64,000 nucleotides of DNA from Roseiarcus sp963781895 (lineage in GTDB: Bacteria; Pseudomonadota; Alphaproteobacteria; Rhizobiales; Beijerinckiaceae): contig CAWAIM010000025.1 of NCBI GenBank assembly GCA_963781895.1, forward strand, positions 7,828 through 71,827. The letters run 5' to 3'. Positions 48,444-57,431 of this stretch are shown here, in pieces. Every line of letters starts with the position of its first letter. Within the stretch, counting starts at the first letter, position 1. The notes below the pieces were generated by a model. That model had not been told where the DNA came from, searched no databases, and saw only the letters and a program-made list of their open reading frames with translations. The translations under genes and the position numbers were made by a program.

Positions 48444-49454
48444 ATGTTGAATAGACGTACCATATTGCAGTTGATGGGAACCGCTTCGATCGCCGCCGCC
48501 TCGGGCGTCGCGCCCGCCACGGCGGCGAACAAGCTGCGCGTCGCTATGGTGGTCAAGTCGCTTGGCAACGGCTTCTTCGACGCCTGCCGCGACGGCGGCG
48601 AGGAGGCGGCGAAGGAACTCGGTAACGTCGAGTTGATCTACACGGGCCCGACCAAACCGACCGCCGAGGACCAGATCGCCGTGGTCGACAGCCTGATCGC
48701 ACAAAAGGTCAATGCAATCGCAATCTCCTCCAACGACGCCAACGCGCTCGCCCCGGCGTGCAAGAAGGCGATGGAGAAGGGCATCACCGTCATCTCGTTC
48801 GATTCGGGCGTCGCCCTGGATGGGCGAATCATGCAGCTCGACCCGTCGAATGTCGCGCTCGTCGGCTCCAAATGTGTGCAGATGATGGCCAAGACTCTGC
48901 ATGACGAAGGCGATGTCGCCATTCTCTCGGCAACCGCCCAGGCCACGAACCAGAATTTGTGGATCGAGGCGATGAAGAAGGAATGGGCCAAGCCCGAATA
49001 CTCCAAGATGAAGCTCGTCGCGACAGTCTATGGGGACGATCAGGCTGACAAGAGCTATCGCGAGGCCCAAGGTCTGTTCAAAGCCTATCCGAACCTCAAG
49101 GGCATCATCGCTCCGACGTCGGTCGGAATTGTCGCCGCCGCCAAGGCGGTTGTCGACGCCGGCCTCGTCGGCAAGGTCTACGTGACCGGCCTTGGCCTTC
49201 CTTCCGAAATGAAAGGCGCCGTGCTTGCGGGCGCGACCGACACCTTCGCTATCTGGAACCCGATTGATCTTGGCTACACCGCCACCATGATCGCCGCGCT
49301 TATCGCGGAGGGCAAAGCGACCGGCAAGCCGGGTACGACAGTCCATGCCGGACGCATGGGCGATATCAAAATCGGCGAAGACGGGACGGCCGCCATGTCC
49401 GATCCGTTTACTTTCGACAAGTCGAACATCGAGAAATTCGCCAAGATTTTCTGA
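48444..49454 (+). CDS. rhaS: Rhamnose ABC transporter substrate-binding protein
   Basis: 336 residues of the periplasmic sugar-binding (CUT2, RbsB-like) family. The N-terminus MLNRRTILQLMG...GVAPATA carries a twin-arginine-like export signal. KLRVAMVVKSLGNGFFDACRDGGEEAAKEL opens the mature domain. AGGAGG precedes the start. In rhizobia RhaS delivers rhamnose to RhaTPQ. An intrinsic terminator after the gene probably makes it the most abundant product of the unit. Confidence 0.93.
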   Translation: MLNRRTILQLMGTASIAAASGVAPATAANKLRVAMVVKSLGNGFFDACRDGGEEAAKELGNVELIYTGPTKPTAEDQIAVVDSLIAQKVNAIAISSNDANALAPACKKAMEKGITVISFDSGVALDGRIMQLDPSNVALVGSKCVQMMAKTLHDEGDVAILSATAQATNQNLWIEAMKKEWAKPEYSKMKLVATVYGDDQADKSYREAQGLFKAYPNLKGIIAPTSVGIVAAAKAVVDAGLVGKVYVTGLGLPSEMKGAVLAGATDTFAIWNPIDLGYTATMIAALIAEGKATGKPGTTVHAGRMGDIKIGEDGTAAMSDPFTFDKSNIEKFAKIF

Positions 49455-49462
49455 CACCCGAG

Positions 49463-49498
49463 CGCCTCCGCTCGGGCGGAGCGGAGGCGTTCGTTTTT
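49463..49498 (+). terminator. Intrinsic terminator/attenuator after rhaS
   Basis: CGCCTCCGCTC (49463-49473) pairs perfectly with GAGCGGAGGCG (49479-49489) around a 5-base loop and is followed by TTCGTTTTTG. It lies between the binding-protein and ATPase genes, where partial termination commonly sets stoichiometry. Confidence 0.85.
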
Positions 49499-49524
49499 GT
49501 TCCCGAATCGCAGAATTATTCGCC

Positions 49525-51063
49525 GTGACGCTAGCTTCTCCAACAAAATTGGCCGCGGGCAGGACACTTGTCCTTTCGCTGTCCGGTGTTTCGAAGTCTT
49601 TTCCCGGCGTGCGGGCGCTGCATGACGTCGGCCTCGCTCTCAATGAAGGCGAGGTCACGGCCCTGGTCGGCGAAAATGGGGCGGGAAAGTCAACGCTGGT
49701 CAAGGTTCTGACCGGCATCTACACGCCCGACTCCGGCGCGGTGCGCGTTCAGGGCCGGTCCGTCGCGTTCAGGAGCCCGCGCGACGCTTGGGCCGCCGGC
49801 ATCGCCGCCATTCACCAGGAGACGGTGATGTTCGACGAGCTTTCCATCGCCGAAAACATTTTCATGGGTCACGCGCCCAAAACGCCGATCGGGCGGCTCG
49901 ATTGGCAAGCGATGCGCGAAAAAAGCCGGACGCTGCTCGATGCGCTGGAGAGCGATCTCGATCCGACGACGCCGGTCAAGCAGCTGGGCGTAGCGCAGAA
50001 GCACATGGTCGAAATCGCCCGAGCCCTATCCCACGACGCGCGCGTTGTGATTATGGACGAGCCGACCGCCGCGCTCTCAGCGCGCGAAATAGAGGACTTG
50101 TTCCGCATTGTCGAGCGTCTGAAAAAGGACGGGCGGGCGATCCTGTTCATCTCGCACAAGTTCGACGAGATCTTCCGCGTCGCGGACCGATGGACCTGTC
50201 TGCGCGACGGCGAGGAGGTCGGCGAAGGATTGATCGCAGAGACCTCAGAACGGGAACTTGTCAGTCTGATGGTTGGGCGGTCGATCGACAAGGTCTTCCC
50301 CGAGAGGCAAGTTTCGCTGGGCAAGACGATGCTGGAAGTCGAAGACCTCTCGCACCCGACTGAATTTGATGGCCTCACATTTTCCCTTCGGCAAGGCGAA
50401 ATTCTCGGGCTTTATGGTCTGGTCGGCGCGGGCCGCTCGGAAGCCATGCAATGCCTGTTTGGTTTGACGAGCCCGTCCCGCGGACAAATCCGTATCGACG
50501 GCTTGAAGGTCGAATTGACCTCCCCGGCGCAAGCTGTCGCCGCCGGCATTTCCTATGTGCCGGAGGATCGCCAAACTCAGGGTACGGTTCTTCCTTTCGG
50601 CGTGCGGGAGAACATTACGCTGGCCTCGCTGTCGCGCTACACTGCGTCGGGGGTTCTGTCCCTTGCCCGCGAACTCAACGAAACGCGCCGCCTAGGCGAG
50701 CGCCTCGCTATCAAGGCGGCCAACTGGGAGCAGTCGCTCGGCGAGCTCTCGGGCGGCAACCAGCAGAAGGTGGTGATTGGGAAATGGCTCGCCACACGTC
50801 CACGCATCCTCATTCTCGACGAGCCGACGAAGGGGATCGACGTCGGCTCCAAGGCCGCGGTGCATGAGTTCATGAACGAACTTGCCGGCGAAGGGCTGGC
50901 GATCGTCTTGATCTCGTCGGAACTGCCCGAGGTGATGGGCATGTCAAATTCCATTTTGGTGATGCGGGAGGGCCGCATTGTCGCGCGATTCGAACGCGGC
51001 GCGGCGAGTGCGGAAGCGGTCGTTCGCGCCGCATCGGGCCTTGCGCAAGAGGCGGCGGAATGA
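49525..51063 (+). CDS. rhaT: Rhamnose ABC transporter ATPase, two nucleotide-binding domains
   Basis: 512 residues from a GTG. Domain 1: Walker A VGENGAGKST at 48-57 and Walker B VVIMDEPTAAL. Domain 2: degenerate Walker A GLVGAGRSEAM, signature LSGGNQQKVVIGKWL and ILILDEPTKGID. This is the fused pair typical of CUT2 sugar transporters. Its stop overlaps the rhaP ATG (ATGA). A truncated copy of the first exon-sized portion lies upstream at 48238. The ribosome site at GTG is poor, so expression may depend on the upstream leader. Confidence 0.93.
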   Translation: MTLASPTKLAAGRTLVLSLSGVSKSFPGVRALHDVGLALNEGEVTALVGENGAGKSTLVKVLTGIYTPDSGAVRVQGRSVAFRSPRDAWAAGIAAIHQETVMFDELSIAENIFMGHAPKTPIGRLDWQAMREKSRTLLDALESDLDPTTPVKQLGVAQKHMVEIARALSHDARVVIMDEPTAALSAREIEDLFRIVERLKKDGRAILFISHKFDEIFRVADRWTCLRDGEEVGEGLIAETSERELVSLMVGRSIDKVFPERQVSLGKTMLEVEDLSHPTEFDGLTFSLRQGEILGLYGLVGAGRSEAMQCLFGLTSPSRGQIRIDGLKVELTSPAQAVAAGISYVPEDRQTQGTVLPFGVRENITLASLSRYTASGVLSLARELNETRRLGERLAIKAANWEQSLGELSGGNQQKVVIGKWLATRPRILILDEPTKGIDVGSKAAVHEFMNELAGEGLAIVLISSELPEVMGMSNSILVMREGRIVARFERGAASAEAVVRAASGLAQEAAE

Positions 51064-52058
51064 AGCTCCATCGCGAAACCCTTTTGGCCGGAATTATCCT
51101 GGCCCTCGTCATCGGCGTCGGGTTGCGGGCGCCGGCGTTCGTGACTCTCCCGAGCTTGCTCGGCGTTCTTACCGACACAAGCCCTCTGTTCATGCTCACG
51201 CTTGCGCAGATGGGCGTACTGCTGACCCGGGGTATCGATCTTTCGGTCGCCGCAAATTTGGCGCTGACCGGGATGGTCGCGGGTCTCGTCAACCATGCCG
51301 CGCCGGGCCTGCCGATCCTGGCCATCATTACGCTCGCCATCTTGTTCGGCGCCGTCCTCGGCCTTGTCAACGCAACGTTGATCGCGGGCCTCGGCATTCC
51401 TCCGATCGTCGTGACGCTGGGCACGATGGCGATCTATCGCGGGGCGATCTTCCTCATCGCCCGCGGCGCTTGGCTCACCTCAAAGGATATGAGCCCCGCT
51501 TTCCTCGCAACGCCGAAAGTCCAGTTTCTGGGACTTTCGAGCTTGATCTGGATCGCCGCCGCAGTGGCGATCGGCGCTTGGATTTTCCTCAATCACACGG
51601 CCGCAGGCCGTGCGCTTTATGCGGTCGGCGGAAACCCTGTGGCGGCACGCTATTGCGGCATCGACCTCGCGCGTCAGCAGCTCATAGTTTACGTGGTCTC
51701 TGGCGCGGTGTCGGGGCTCTGCGGTTATCTCTGGGTGTCGCGTTATGGCATCGCCTATTCCGACATCGCTCTCGGTTACGAATTGACCGTGATCGCGGCT
51801 TGCGTCATCGGCGGCGTCTCGATTGCGGGCGGCGTCGGCTCGGTGCCCGGCGCGCTCCTCGGCGCACTGTTTCTCGGCGTGATCGTCAACGCTCTGCCTG
51901 TCATCAACGTCTCACCTTTCTGGCAGATGGCGATTTCAGGCGCTGTCATTCTTGCCGCAGTCATCGTGAATTCCCGATCGGAACGGAGCGGCGGAAAACT
52001 GATCTTGCCGGAGGCGCGGCAGAAGGCCGCCAGCGTATCTGGAGCTGCTGCATCATGA
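51060..52058 (+). CDS. rhaP: Rhamnose ABC transporter permease 1
   Basis: 332 residues of the CUT2 permease family. Hydrophobic helices throughout; conserved GIDLSVAANLALTGMVAG, TLGTMAIYRGAIFLIARGAW and AVGGNPVAARYCGIDL. It forms half of the membrane channel with RhaQ. It is coupled by ATGA overlaps to both neighbours. Confidence 0.93.
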   Translation: MKLHRETLLAGIILALVIGVGLRAPAFVTLPSLLGVLTDTSPLFMLTLAQMGVLLTRGIDLSVAANLALTGMVAGLVNHAAPGLPILAIITLAILFGAVLGLVNATLIAGLGIPPIVVTLGTMAIYRGAIFLIARGAWLTSKDMSPAFLATPKVQFLGLSSLIWIAAAVAIGAWIFLNHTAAGRALYAVGGNPVAARYCGIDLARQQLIVYVVSGAVSGLCGYLWVSRYGIAYSDIALGYELTVIAACVIGGVSIAGGVGSVPGALLGALFLGVIVNALPVINVSPFWQMAISGAVILAAVIVNSRSERSGGKLILPEARQKAASVSGAAAS

Positions 52059-53059
52059 GCGAAGTCTCCGCGCCGTCGCGCTATCACGTCGCGGACAGCC
52101 CGCCGCGCACCGTCGCCGATTTTGTTCTGCGATGGGAGACGATCCTGGTCGCGTTGCTCGTTCTGACCGTCGTCGTCAACGCCGCGCTGTCCCCCTACTT
52201 CCTCGATGTCGGCAATCTCCTCGACGCTACGTTCAATTTTTCCGAGAAGGCGATGATCGCGCTCGGAATGGCGTTGCTCATCATCGCGCGCGACATTGAT
52301 CTTTCCGTCGCCGCGATCGTCGCGCTCGTCTCCTTGCTGATGGGACTTAGTGCCGTCGCGGGCGCCAATACCGGCGCGTTGCTCGTCGTGGCGCTTGCGA
52401 CTGGAGCCGCCTGTGGTGCGATTAACGGCGCGTTGGTTACCGGATTGGCTTTGCCCGCCATCGTGGTGACGATCGGCACCATGTCACTGTTTCGGGGAGT
52501 CGCCCAGGTGGCGCTCGGCGACCAGGCGCTGACCAAGTATCCCAACGCCCTCCTTTCGATCGGTCAGGGTTATGTCGGCGCTGGCGTGCCGGCGTCGTTC
52601 GCGACGTTCCTCGCTTTGGCGCTGGGCATCGGTTTCGTGCTGCACAAGACCCCATTCGGGCGGCGCATCTTCGCCATCGGCGCCAATCCGGAAACGGCTC
52701 GGTTTTCCGGAATCGGGGTGAAGCGAATTCGATTCAGCCTGTTCGTGCTTTCAGGGCTGCTGTCGGGCTTGGCGGCATTTTTTCTCACCGGACGCATCGG
52801 CTCCACCCGTCCAAATATCGCCCAGGGGTGGGAGTTGGAGGCGGTGACGATGGTCGTGCTCGGCGGCGTATCCATCACCGGCGGCGCGGGAACCATTCCT
52901 GGCGTCGTTCTGGCAGTGTTCGTGCTGGGACTGACGACATTCGGCATGTCCCTGATGAACGTCCCGGGGATCGTTATCAACGTCCTCCTCGGCCTGTTGT
53001 TGATAGCGGTTCTCGCTGCGCCGATCGTGGCGCGGCGCTGGCTGACGGCGGGGAGGTGA
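52055..53059 (+). CDS. rhaQ: Rhamnose ABC transporter permease 2
   Basis: 334 residues, CUT2 permease. DIDLSVAAIVALVSLLMGLS, TIGTMSLFRGVAQVALGD, AIGANPETARFSGIGVKRI and GGVSITGGAGTIPGVVLAVF are conserved permease blocks. Pairs with RhaP. Ends 4 bases before the rhaU ATG. Confidence 0.93.
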   Translation: MSEVSAPSRYHVADSPPRTVADFVLRWETILVALLVLTVVVNAALSPYFLDVGNLLDATFNFSEKAMIALGMALLIIARDIDLSVAAIVALVSLLMGLSAVAGANTGALLVVALATGAACGAINGALVTGLALPAIVVTIGTMSLFRGVAQVALGDQALTKYPNALLSIGQGYVGAGVPASFATFLALALGIGFVLHKTPFGRRIFAIGANPETARFSGIGVKRIRFSLFVLSGLLSGLAAFFLTGRIGSTRPNIAQGWELEAVTMVVLGGVSITGGAGTIPGVVLAVFVLGLTTFGMSLMNVPGIVINVLLGLLLIAVLAAPIVARRWLTAGR

Positions 53060-53063
53060 GGAA

Positions 53064-53390
53064 ATGCAGCGAAACGCCTTCAAGGTGTTCCTCAGCCCTG
53101 GCGAGGCGCACGAATGCCGCCACCGCCATGGCGCGATCTGGCCGGAGCTGAAGGCGCTGCTGGGCGACACGGGCGTCGGCAATTGTTCCATATTTCTCGA
53201 CCCGAGACCAACGCCCTCTTCACTTGTCTCGAGCGCCCGGAACGCCACGGCATGGACGATTTGCCGCTGCATCCGTCATGCAGCGCTGATGGGCGCACAT
53301 GAGGGACATCATGGCTGCGAACCCCGACGGCAGCCCCGTCACGGCCCCGCTGGTCGAGATGTTTCATCTGGAACGATACCCCGGGGTTGA
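53064..53390 (+). CDS. rhaU: L-rhamnose mutarotase, damaged
   Basis: Starts MQRNAFKVFLSPGEAHECRHRHGAIWPELKALL, the RhaU/RhaM mutarotase fold (beta/alpha-barrel dimer interconverting rhamnose anomers). It continues in a second frame, ETNALFTCLERPERHGMDDLPLHP, and a third, HMRDIMAANPDGSPVTAPLVEMFHLE. Two single-G deletions (near 53203 and 53271) explain the first shifts. In the corrected frame the first Trp of the conserved RWW is TGA (53287-53289), a true nonsense difference. The end runs into the rhaK frame. Corrected length is about 109 residues, the family size. It may be a pseudogene or a low-quality stretch. Confidence 0.7.
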   Translation: MQRNAFKVFLSPGEAHECRHRHGAIWPELKALLGDTGVGNCSIFLDPRPTPSSLVSSARNATAWTICRCIRHAALMGAHEGHHGCEPRRQPRHGPAGRDVSSGTIPRG

Positions 53391-53394
53391 GGGC

Positions 53395-54759
53395 ATGAGG
53401 GGCTGCGTCGCGGTTCTCGACCTCGGCAAGACCAACATCAAGGTTGTCGCCTTCGACGAGGCCGGCGAGGTTCTGGCCGAACGCAGCAGGCCGAACGCGG
53501 CGCTCGCGCCGGACTCGCATTGCCCATATCTGCGCCTCGACACGGAGGGCGCGTGGGCGTTCTTCATCGCCGCGCTCAGGGATATCGGCGCGCGCTTCGC
53601 CGTCGAGGCGATCTCGATCGCGGCCCACGGCGCCGCGGGCGTTCTCGTCAGCGACGAGGGCGTCGCGCTGCCGCCGATGGATTATGAATTCGACGGCTTC
53701 GAGGTCATCGCCGCCGCCTACGAGGAGATTCGGCCGCCGTTCGAGGAGACGCTGTCGCCGAGCCTGCCGCGCGGCCTGAACCTCGGGCGGCAGCCCTTTT
53801 ATCTTCAGCGCCGGTTCCCGGCCGAATTCGCGCGCGCGACCGCCTTCCTCGCCTATCCGCAATATTGGGCCTGGCGGCTCGGCGGCGCGATGGCGACGGA
53901 AGTCACCTCGCTGGGCGCCCACACCGATCTGTGGCGCCCGCGGGAGGGCCGCCTTTCCAGCATGGTGGACCGGCTCGGGTGGCGGCGCCTGTTCCCGCCG
54001 TTGCGCAAGGCGTGGGAGACGCTGGGTCCGCTTCGGCCCGAGGTCGCGGCGGCGACGGGGCTCGATCCGGAGGTGCGGGTGGTTTGCGGCGCGCACGATT
54101 CGAACGCGTCCCTGGTTCCGCATTTGGCCTCGAGACGGGATCCCTTCACCGTCATCTCGACGGGAACCTGGGTGATCATCATGGCCGTCGGCGGCAAGGG
54201 ACGGCTCGATCCCGAGGCCGACATGCTGGCCAATGTCGACGTGCGCGGAGTTCCGGTGCCGACCGCGCAATTCATGGGCGGACGCGAGTTCGCGGTCCTC
54301 GCGGGAGAAGAGCCGCCCGAGGCGGGCGAGGCCGACGTGGCGGCGATCATCGCCTCCGGCGCCATCGCCATCCCCGCCTTTTCCGATCAGGGCGGCCCGT
54401 TCGCCGGCCGCAAGGGCCGCATCGAGGGGCCGGCGCCCGCGACGGCGCCTCAGCGGACGGCGCTGGCGACGCTCTATGCGGCGCTGATGACCGCCCATCT
54501 GATCGAACGCCTGGAGGCGCCGGGCGATCTGATCGTCGAAGGCGGCTTCAACCGGACGCCGGCTTTCGCCGCCGTCCTCGCCGGCCTCCTCCCCGCCCGG
54601 CAGGTCGTCGTCGCCCCGAAGAGCGCCGGCGCGGCGGGGGGCGCGGCGCTGCTCGCCCGCTGGGGCAAGCCGTTCGAGCCGCCGCGGCGCGACGTCGCGC
54701 GCGCCTGGGTCGTTCCAGGACTGCAGGCGTATCGGGAGCGGTGGGAGAGCCTCCTTTAG
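53395..54759 (+). CDS. rhaK: Rhamnulokinase/rhamnose kinase, FGGY family
   Basis: 454 residues: VAVLDLGKTNIKVVAFDEAG (phosphate 1), SIAAHGAAGVLVS, ATEVTSLGAHTDLWRP, VVCGAHDSNASLVPHL, VISTGTWVIIMAVGG (phosphate 2) and the adenosine-site GGFNRTPAFAAVLAGLL. In rhizobia RhaK phosphorylates the sugar and is also needed for its transport. The ATG at 53395 has GAGGG almost adjacent, so translation probably depends on coupling to rhaU. Last gene of the rha unit. Confidence 0.92.
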   Translation: MRGCVAVLDLGKTNIKVVAFDEAGEVLAERSRPNAALAPDSHCPYLRLDTEGAWAFFIAALRDIGARFAVEAISIAAHGAAGVLVSDEGVALPPMDYEFDGFEVIAAAYEEIRPPFEETLSPSLPRGLNLGRQPFYLQRRFPAEFARATAFLAYPQYWAWRLGGAMATEVTSLGAHTDLWRPREGRLSSMVDRLGWRRLFPPLRKAWETLGPLRPEVAAATGLDPEVRVVCGAHDSNASLVPHLASRRDPFTVISTGTWVIIMAVGGKGRLDPEADMLANVDVRGVPVPTAQFMGGREFAVLAGEEPPEAGEADVAAIIASGAIAIPAFSDQGGPFAGRKGRIEGPAPATAPQRTALATLYAALMTAHLIERLEAPGDLIVEGGFNRTPAFAAVLAGLLPARQVVVAPKSAGAAGGAALLARWGKPFEPPRRDVARAWVVPGLQAYRERWESLL

Positions 54760-54947
54760 ATCGCGTCGACAGGCCCGAGCGCCGGCCGCGCGCCCGCCGC
54801 TCGACTGATCGTGGGCGCGGTCCGCCCAGGAGCGGAACGCTCGCGCCCGCTCTCGTTCACGCCGTCGGCGAGCCCTCGGCCGGCGCGGACCGCTTGGCGG
54901 AACTCCGGCGCGTGCGGCTTGGCGGAAGGCAACGGGACGTGATTCAT
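54756..54947 (-). CDS. Possible small protein, 63 residues
   Basis: ATG at 54947 (MNHVPLPSAKPHAPEF...) with only a weak AAGAAA upstream. It is rich in Arg, Ala and Gly, with no family or signal peptide. The AT-rich promoter-like sequence directly upstream is the only positive evidence. Confidence 0.22.
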   Translation of the reverse strand: MNHVPLPSAKPHAPEFRQAVRAGRGLADGVNESGRERSAPGRTAPTISRAAGARPALGPVDAI

Positions 54948-55243
54948 AGTCGTTTCTTTAAGCTTTACGAGATTATCGTGGGAATGCGCCGTCGATTCAA
55001 TCATAACGCGAAAGCAAGACCCCCTTCTCGCCTGCGGTACTCCAGCCGGATTCGCTTCGGCGGCCGCGGTCATGGCGATCGGTCGGCGGTTTTCTGTGGC
55101 TAACCTATCCTGCGACTTGCGTTATGTGTGCGGTTGGCTGGATAGTGGGGGTGGTTGGCGGCGCCTGGGGCGGGCGGCGCGGATGACGGGCGGGCGATTG
55201 GACGACCTCTTCGGCTCGAGGGGGTTTGGCAAAGAGGCGGCTG
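54760..55243. other. Intergenic gap, rhaK to the secretion operon
   Basis: 484 bases. An AT-richer segment at 54945-55010 may hold promoters. A possible short leftward reading frame is listed separately. No repeat or RNA was recognised. Confidence 0.5.
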
Positions 55244-57431
55244 ATGAATCAACCCGGCCCCGCCGCCGGCCCCGGCCCCGCCGCCGGCGCCGCGACGCCT
55301 GTCGACGCTGGCTTGCGCGCCTTGTGCGGGATCGCGGCCTATTACCGGATCGGCGCGGATCCGGCGCAGCTGGCGCGCGAACTGGCGCTGACGGACGGGG
55401 CGGCCGACGAATCGGATCTGATCCGCGCGGCGCGGATGATCGGCCTGAAGGCGCGCCTGGCGACCGGGATCAGCGCGGCGCGGCTGGCGAAATTGCCGGC
55501 GCCGGCGATCGTGCGGGTGGAGAGCGGGGCGCTGCTGGTGTTCGGCGGGGTGGGCCCTTCGGGGCAGTGCCGTCTGGTCGATCCGATCAGCCACGCCAGC
55601 CAGATGGTGGGGCTGGAGGACTGCGCGCGGGCGATCGGCGGCCGGGCGCTTCTGGTCGCGCGCCGGGTCGGCGGGGCGGGGGCGAGCCCGGTCCTGTTCG
55701 GCCTTCGCTGGTTTCTGCCGACCCTGTGGCGTTATCGCCGTCCGCTCGGCCATGTGCTGGCGGCGTCGCTGTTCGTGCAGATTTTCGCCCTGACGACGCC
55801 GTTGTTTTTTCAGGTGGTGGTCGACAAGGTGCTGACCCACAAGGGCTACGAGACGCTGCTGGCGCTGGTCGGGGGGCTGATGGCGATCGGGCTGTTCGAC
55901 GTGGCGCTGCAATATCTGCGCAGCTACGCGCTGTCGCACACCGCCAACCGGATCGACGTCGAACTGGGCCAGCGGCTGTTCGCGCATCTGTTGCGGTTGC
56001 CGATGAGCTATTTCGAGACGCGGCCGGCCGGGCAGACGGTGGCGCGGGTGCGCGAACTGGAGACGATCCGCGGCTTTCTGACCGGGCAGGGGCTGTTTGC
56101 GGCGATCGATCTGGTGTTTGCGGCGGTGTTCGTGGGGGTGCTGCTGGCCTATTCGTGGCGGCTGACGCTGATCGTGCTGGCGGCGGTTCCGGTCTATGCG
56201 CTGATTGGCCTGGGGGTGAGGCCGCCGCTGCGCGAGCTGGTCAGGGAGAAGTTCGATCGCGGGGCGGCGAGCCAGCAGTTTCTGGTCGAGACGATCGTGG
56301 GGGTGGGCACGGTCAAGGCGGCGGCGGTCGAGCCGATCATGCGGGCGCAATGGGAGGAGAAGCTGGCGGCGTATGTGAAGACCAGCTTTTCGGCGGGGAT
56401 GCTGGGTTCGGGCGGGCAGCTGGCGATCCAATATGTGAGCAAGTTCACGACCGCGGCGCTGCTGTTGTTCGGGGCCAAGGCGGTGATCGAGGGCGAGCTG
56501 ACCGTGGGGGCGCTGGTGGCGTTCAACATGATCGCGGCGCAGGCGGTGCAGCCGATCCTGCGGCTGTCGCAGATCTGGCAGGACTTCCAGCAGGTTCAGG
56601 TGTCGATCGAGCGTCTGGGCGACATTCTCAACGCGGCGCCGGAACCGGCGCCGCTGACCCGGCTGGCGCCGCCGACGCCGCGCGGGGCGATCGAATTGCG
56701 GCGGGTCAGCTTCGCCTATCGGGCCGGCGGGGCGGCGGCGCTGAAGGAGGTTTCGCTGGCGATCGAGCCGGGGGAGACGATCGGGGTGGTCGGCCCCTCG
56801 GGCTCGGGCAAGTCGACCCTGACCAAGCTGATCCAGCGTCTCTATTCGCCGGGCGAGGGGCAGGTGCTGATCGACGGGGCGGACCTGAGCCAGGTCGATC
56901 CGGCGTGGCTGCGCCGTCACATCGGCGTGGTGCTGCAGGAGACCCTGCTGTTCAACCGCACCATCCACGACAACATCGCCTTCGCCGACCCGGCGATGGG
57001 GCGGGCGCGGGTGATCGAGATCGCCCGGCTGGCGGGGGCGGACGAATTCATCGACCGGCTGGCCGAGGGCTACGACACGATGATCGAGGAGCGCGGGGCC
57101 AACCTGTCCGGCGGCCAGCGCCAGCGGATCGCCATCGCCCGGGCGCTGGCCACCAACCCGCGGATTCTTCATTCTCGACGAGGCGACCTCGGCCTTGGAC
57201 TACGAGAGCGAGCGGATCATCCAGCGCAACATGCGCCGGATCGTGCGCGACCGGACCGTGATCATCATCGCCCATCGGCTGGCGGCGGTGCGCGGCTGCC
57301 ACCGGATCGTCGGCATGGTCGAGGGGCGGATCGTCGAAGTCGGCGCGCACGATCAGCTGCTGCGCCGTCCGGGCGGGCTTTACGCCTACCTGTGGGGCCT
57401 CCAGACCCAGCCGGCGGAGATCGCCGGATGA
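55244..57431 (+). CDS. Type I secretion ABC exporter with C39-like domain, one frameshift
   Basis: 728 residues after correction. The N-terminal 130 residues form a C39-peptidase-like domain. By alignment with the C39 core (DCGPACL...), the catalytic Cys position is Ala22 in VDAGLRALCGIAAYY, so it is a non-cleaving domain as in HlyB. Six helices follow, including TTPLFFQVVVDKVLTHKGYETL. The NBD has Walker A GPSGSGKST at 517, signature NLSGGQRQRIAIARAL and, in the second frame, the D-loop region. One extra base near 57165 shifts the frame at the Walker B (RILILDEATSALDYESE). The substrate is probably an RTX-type protein encoded elsewhere. Coupled to the HlyD gene by ATGA. Confidence 0.88.
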
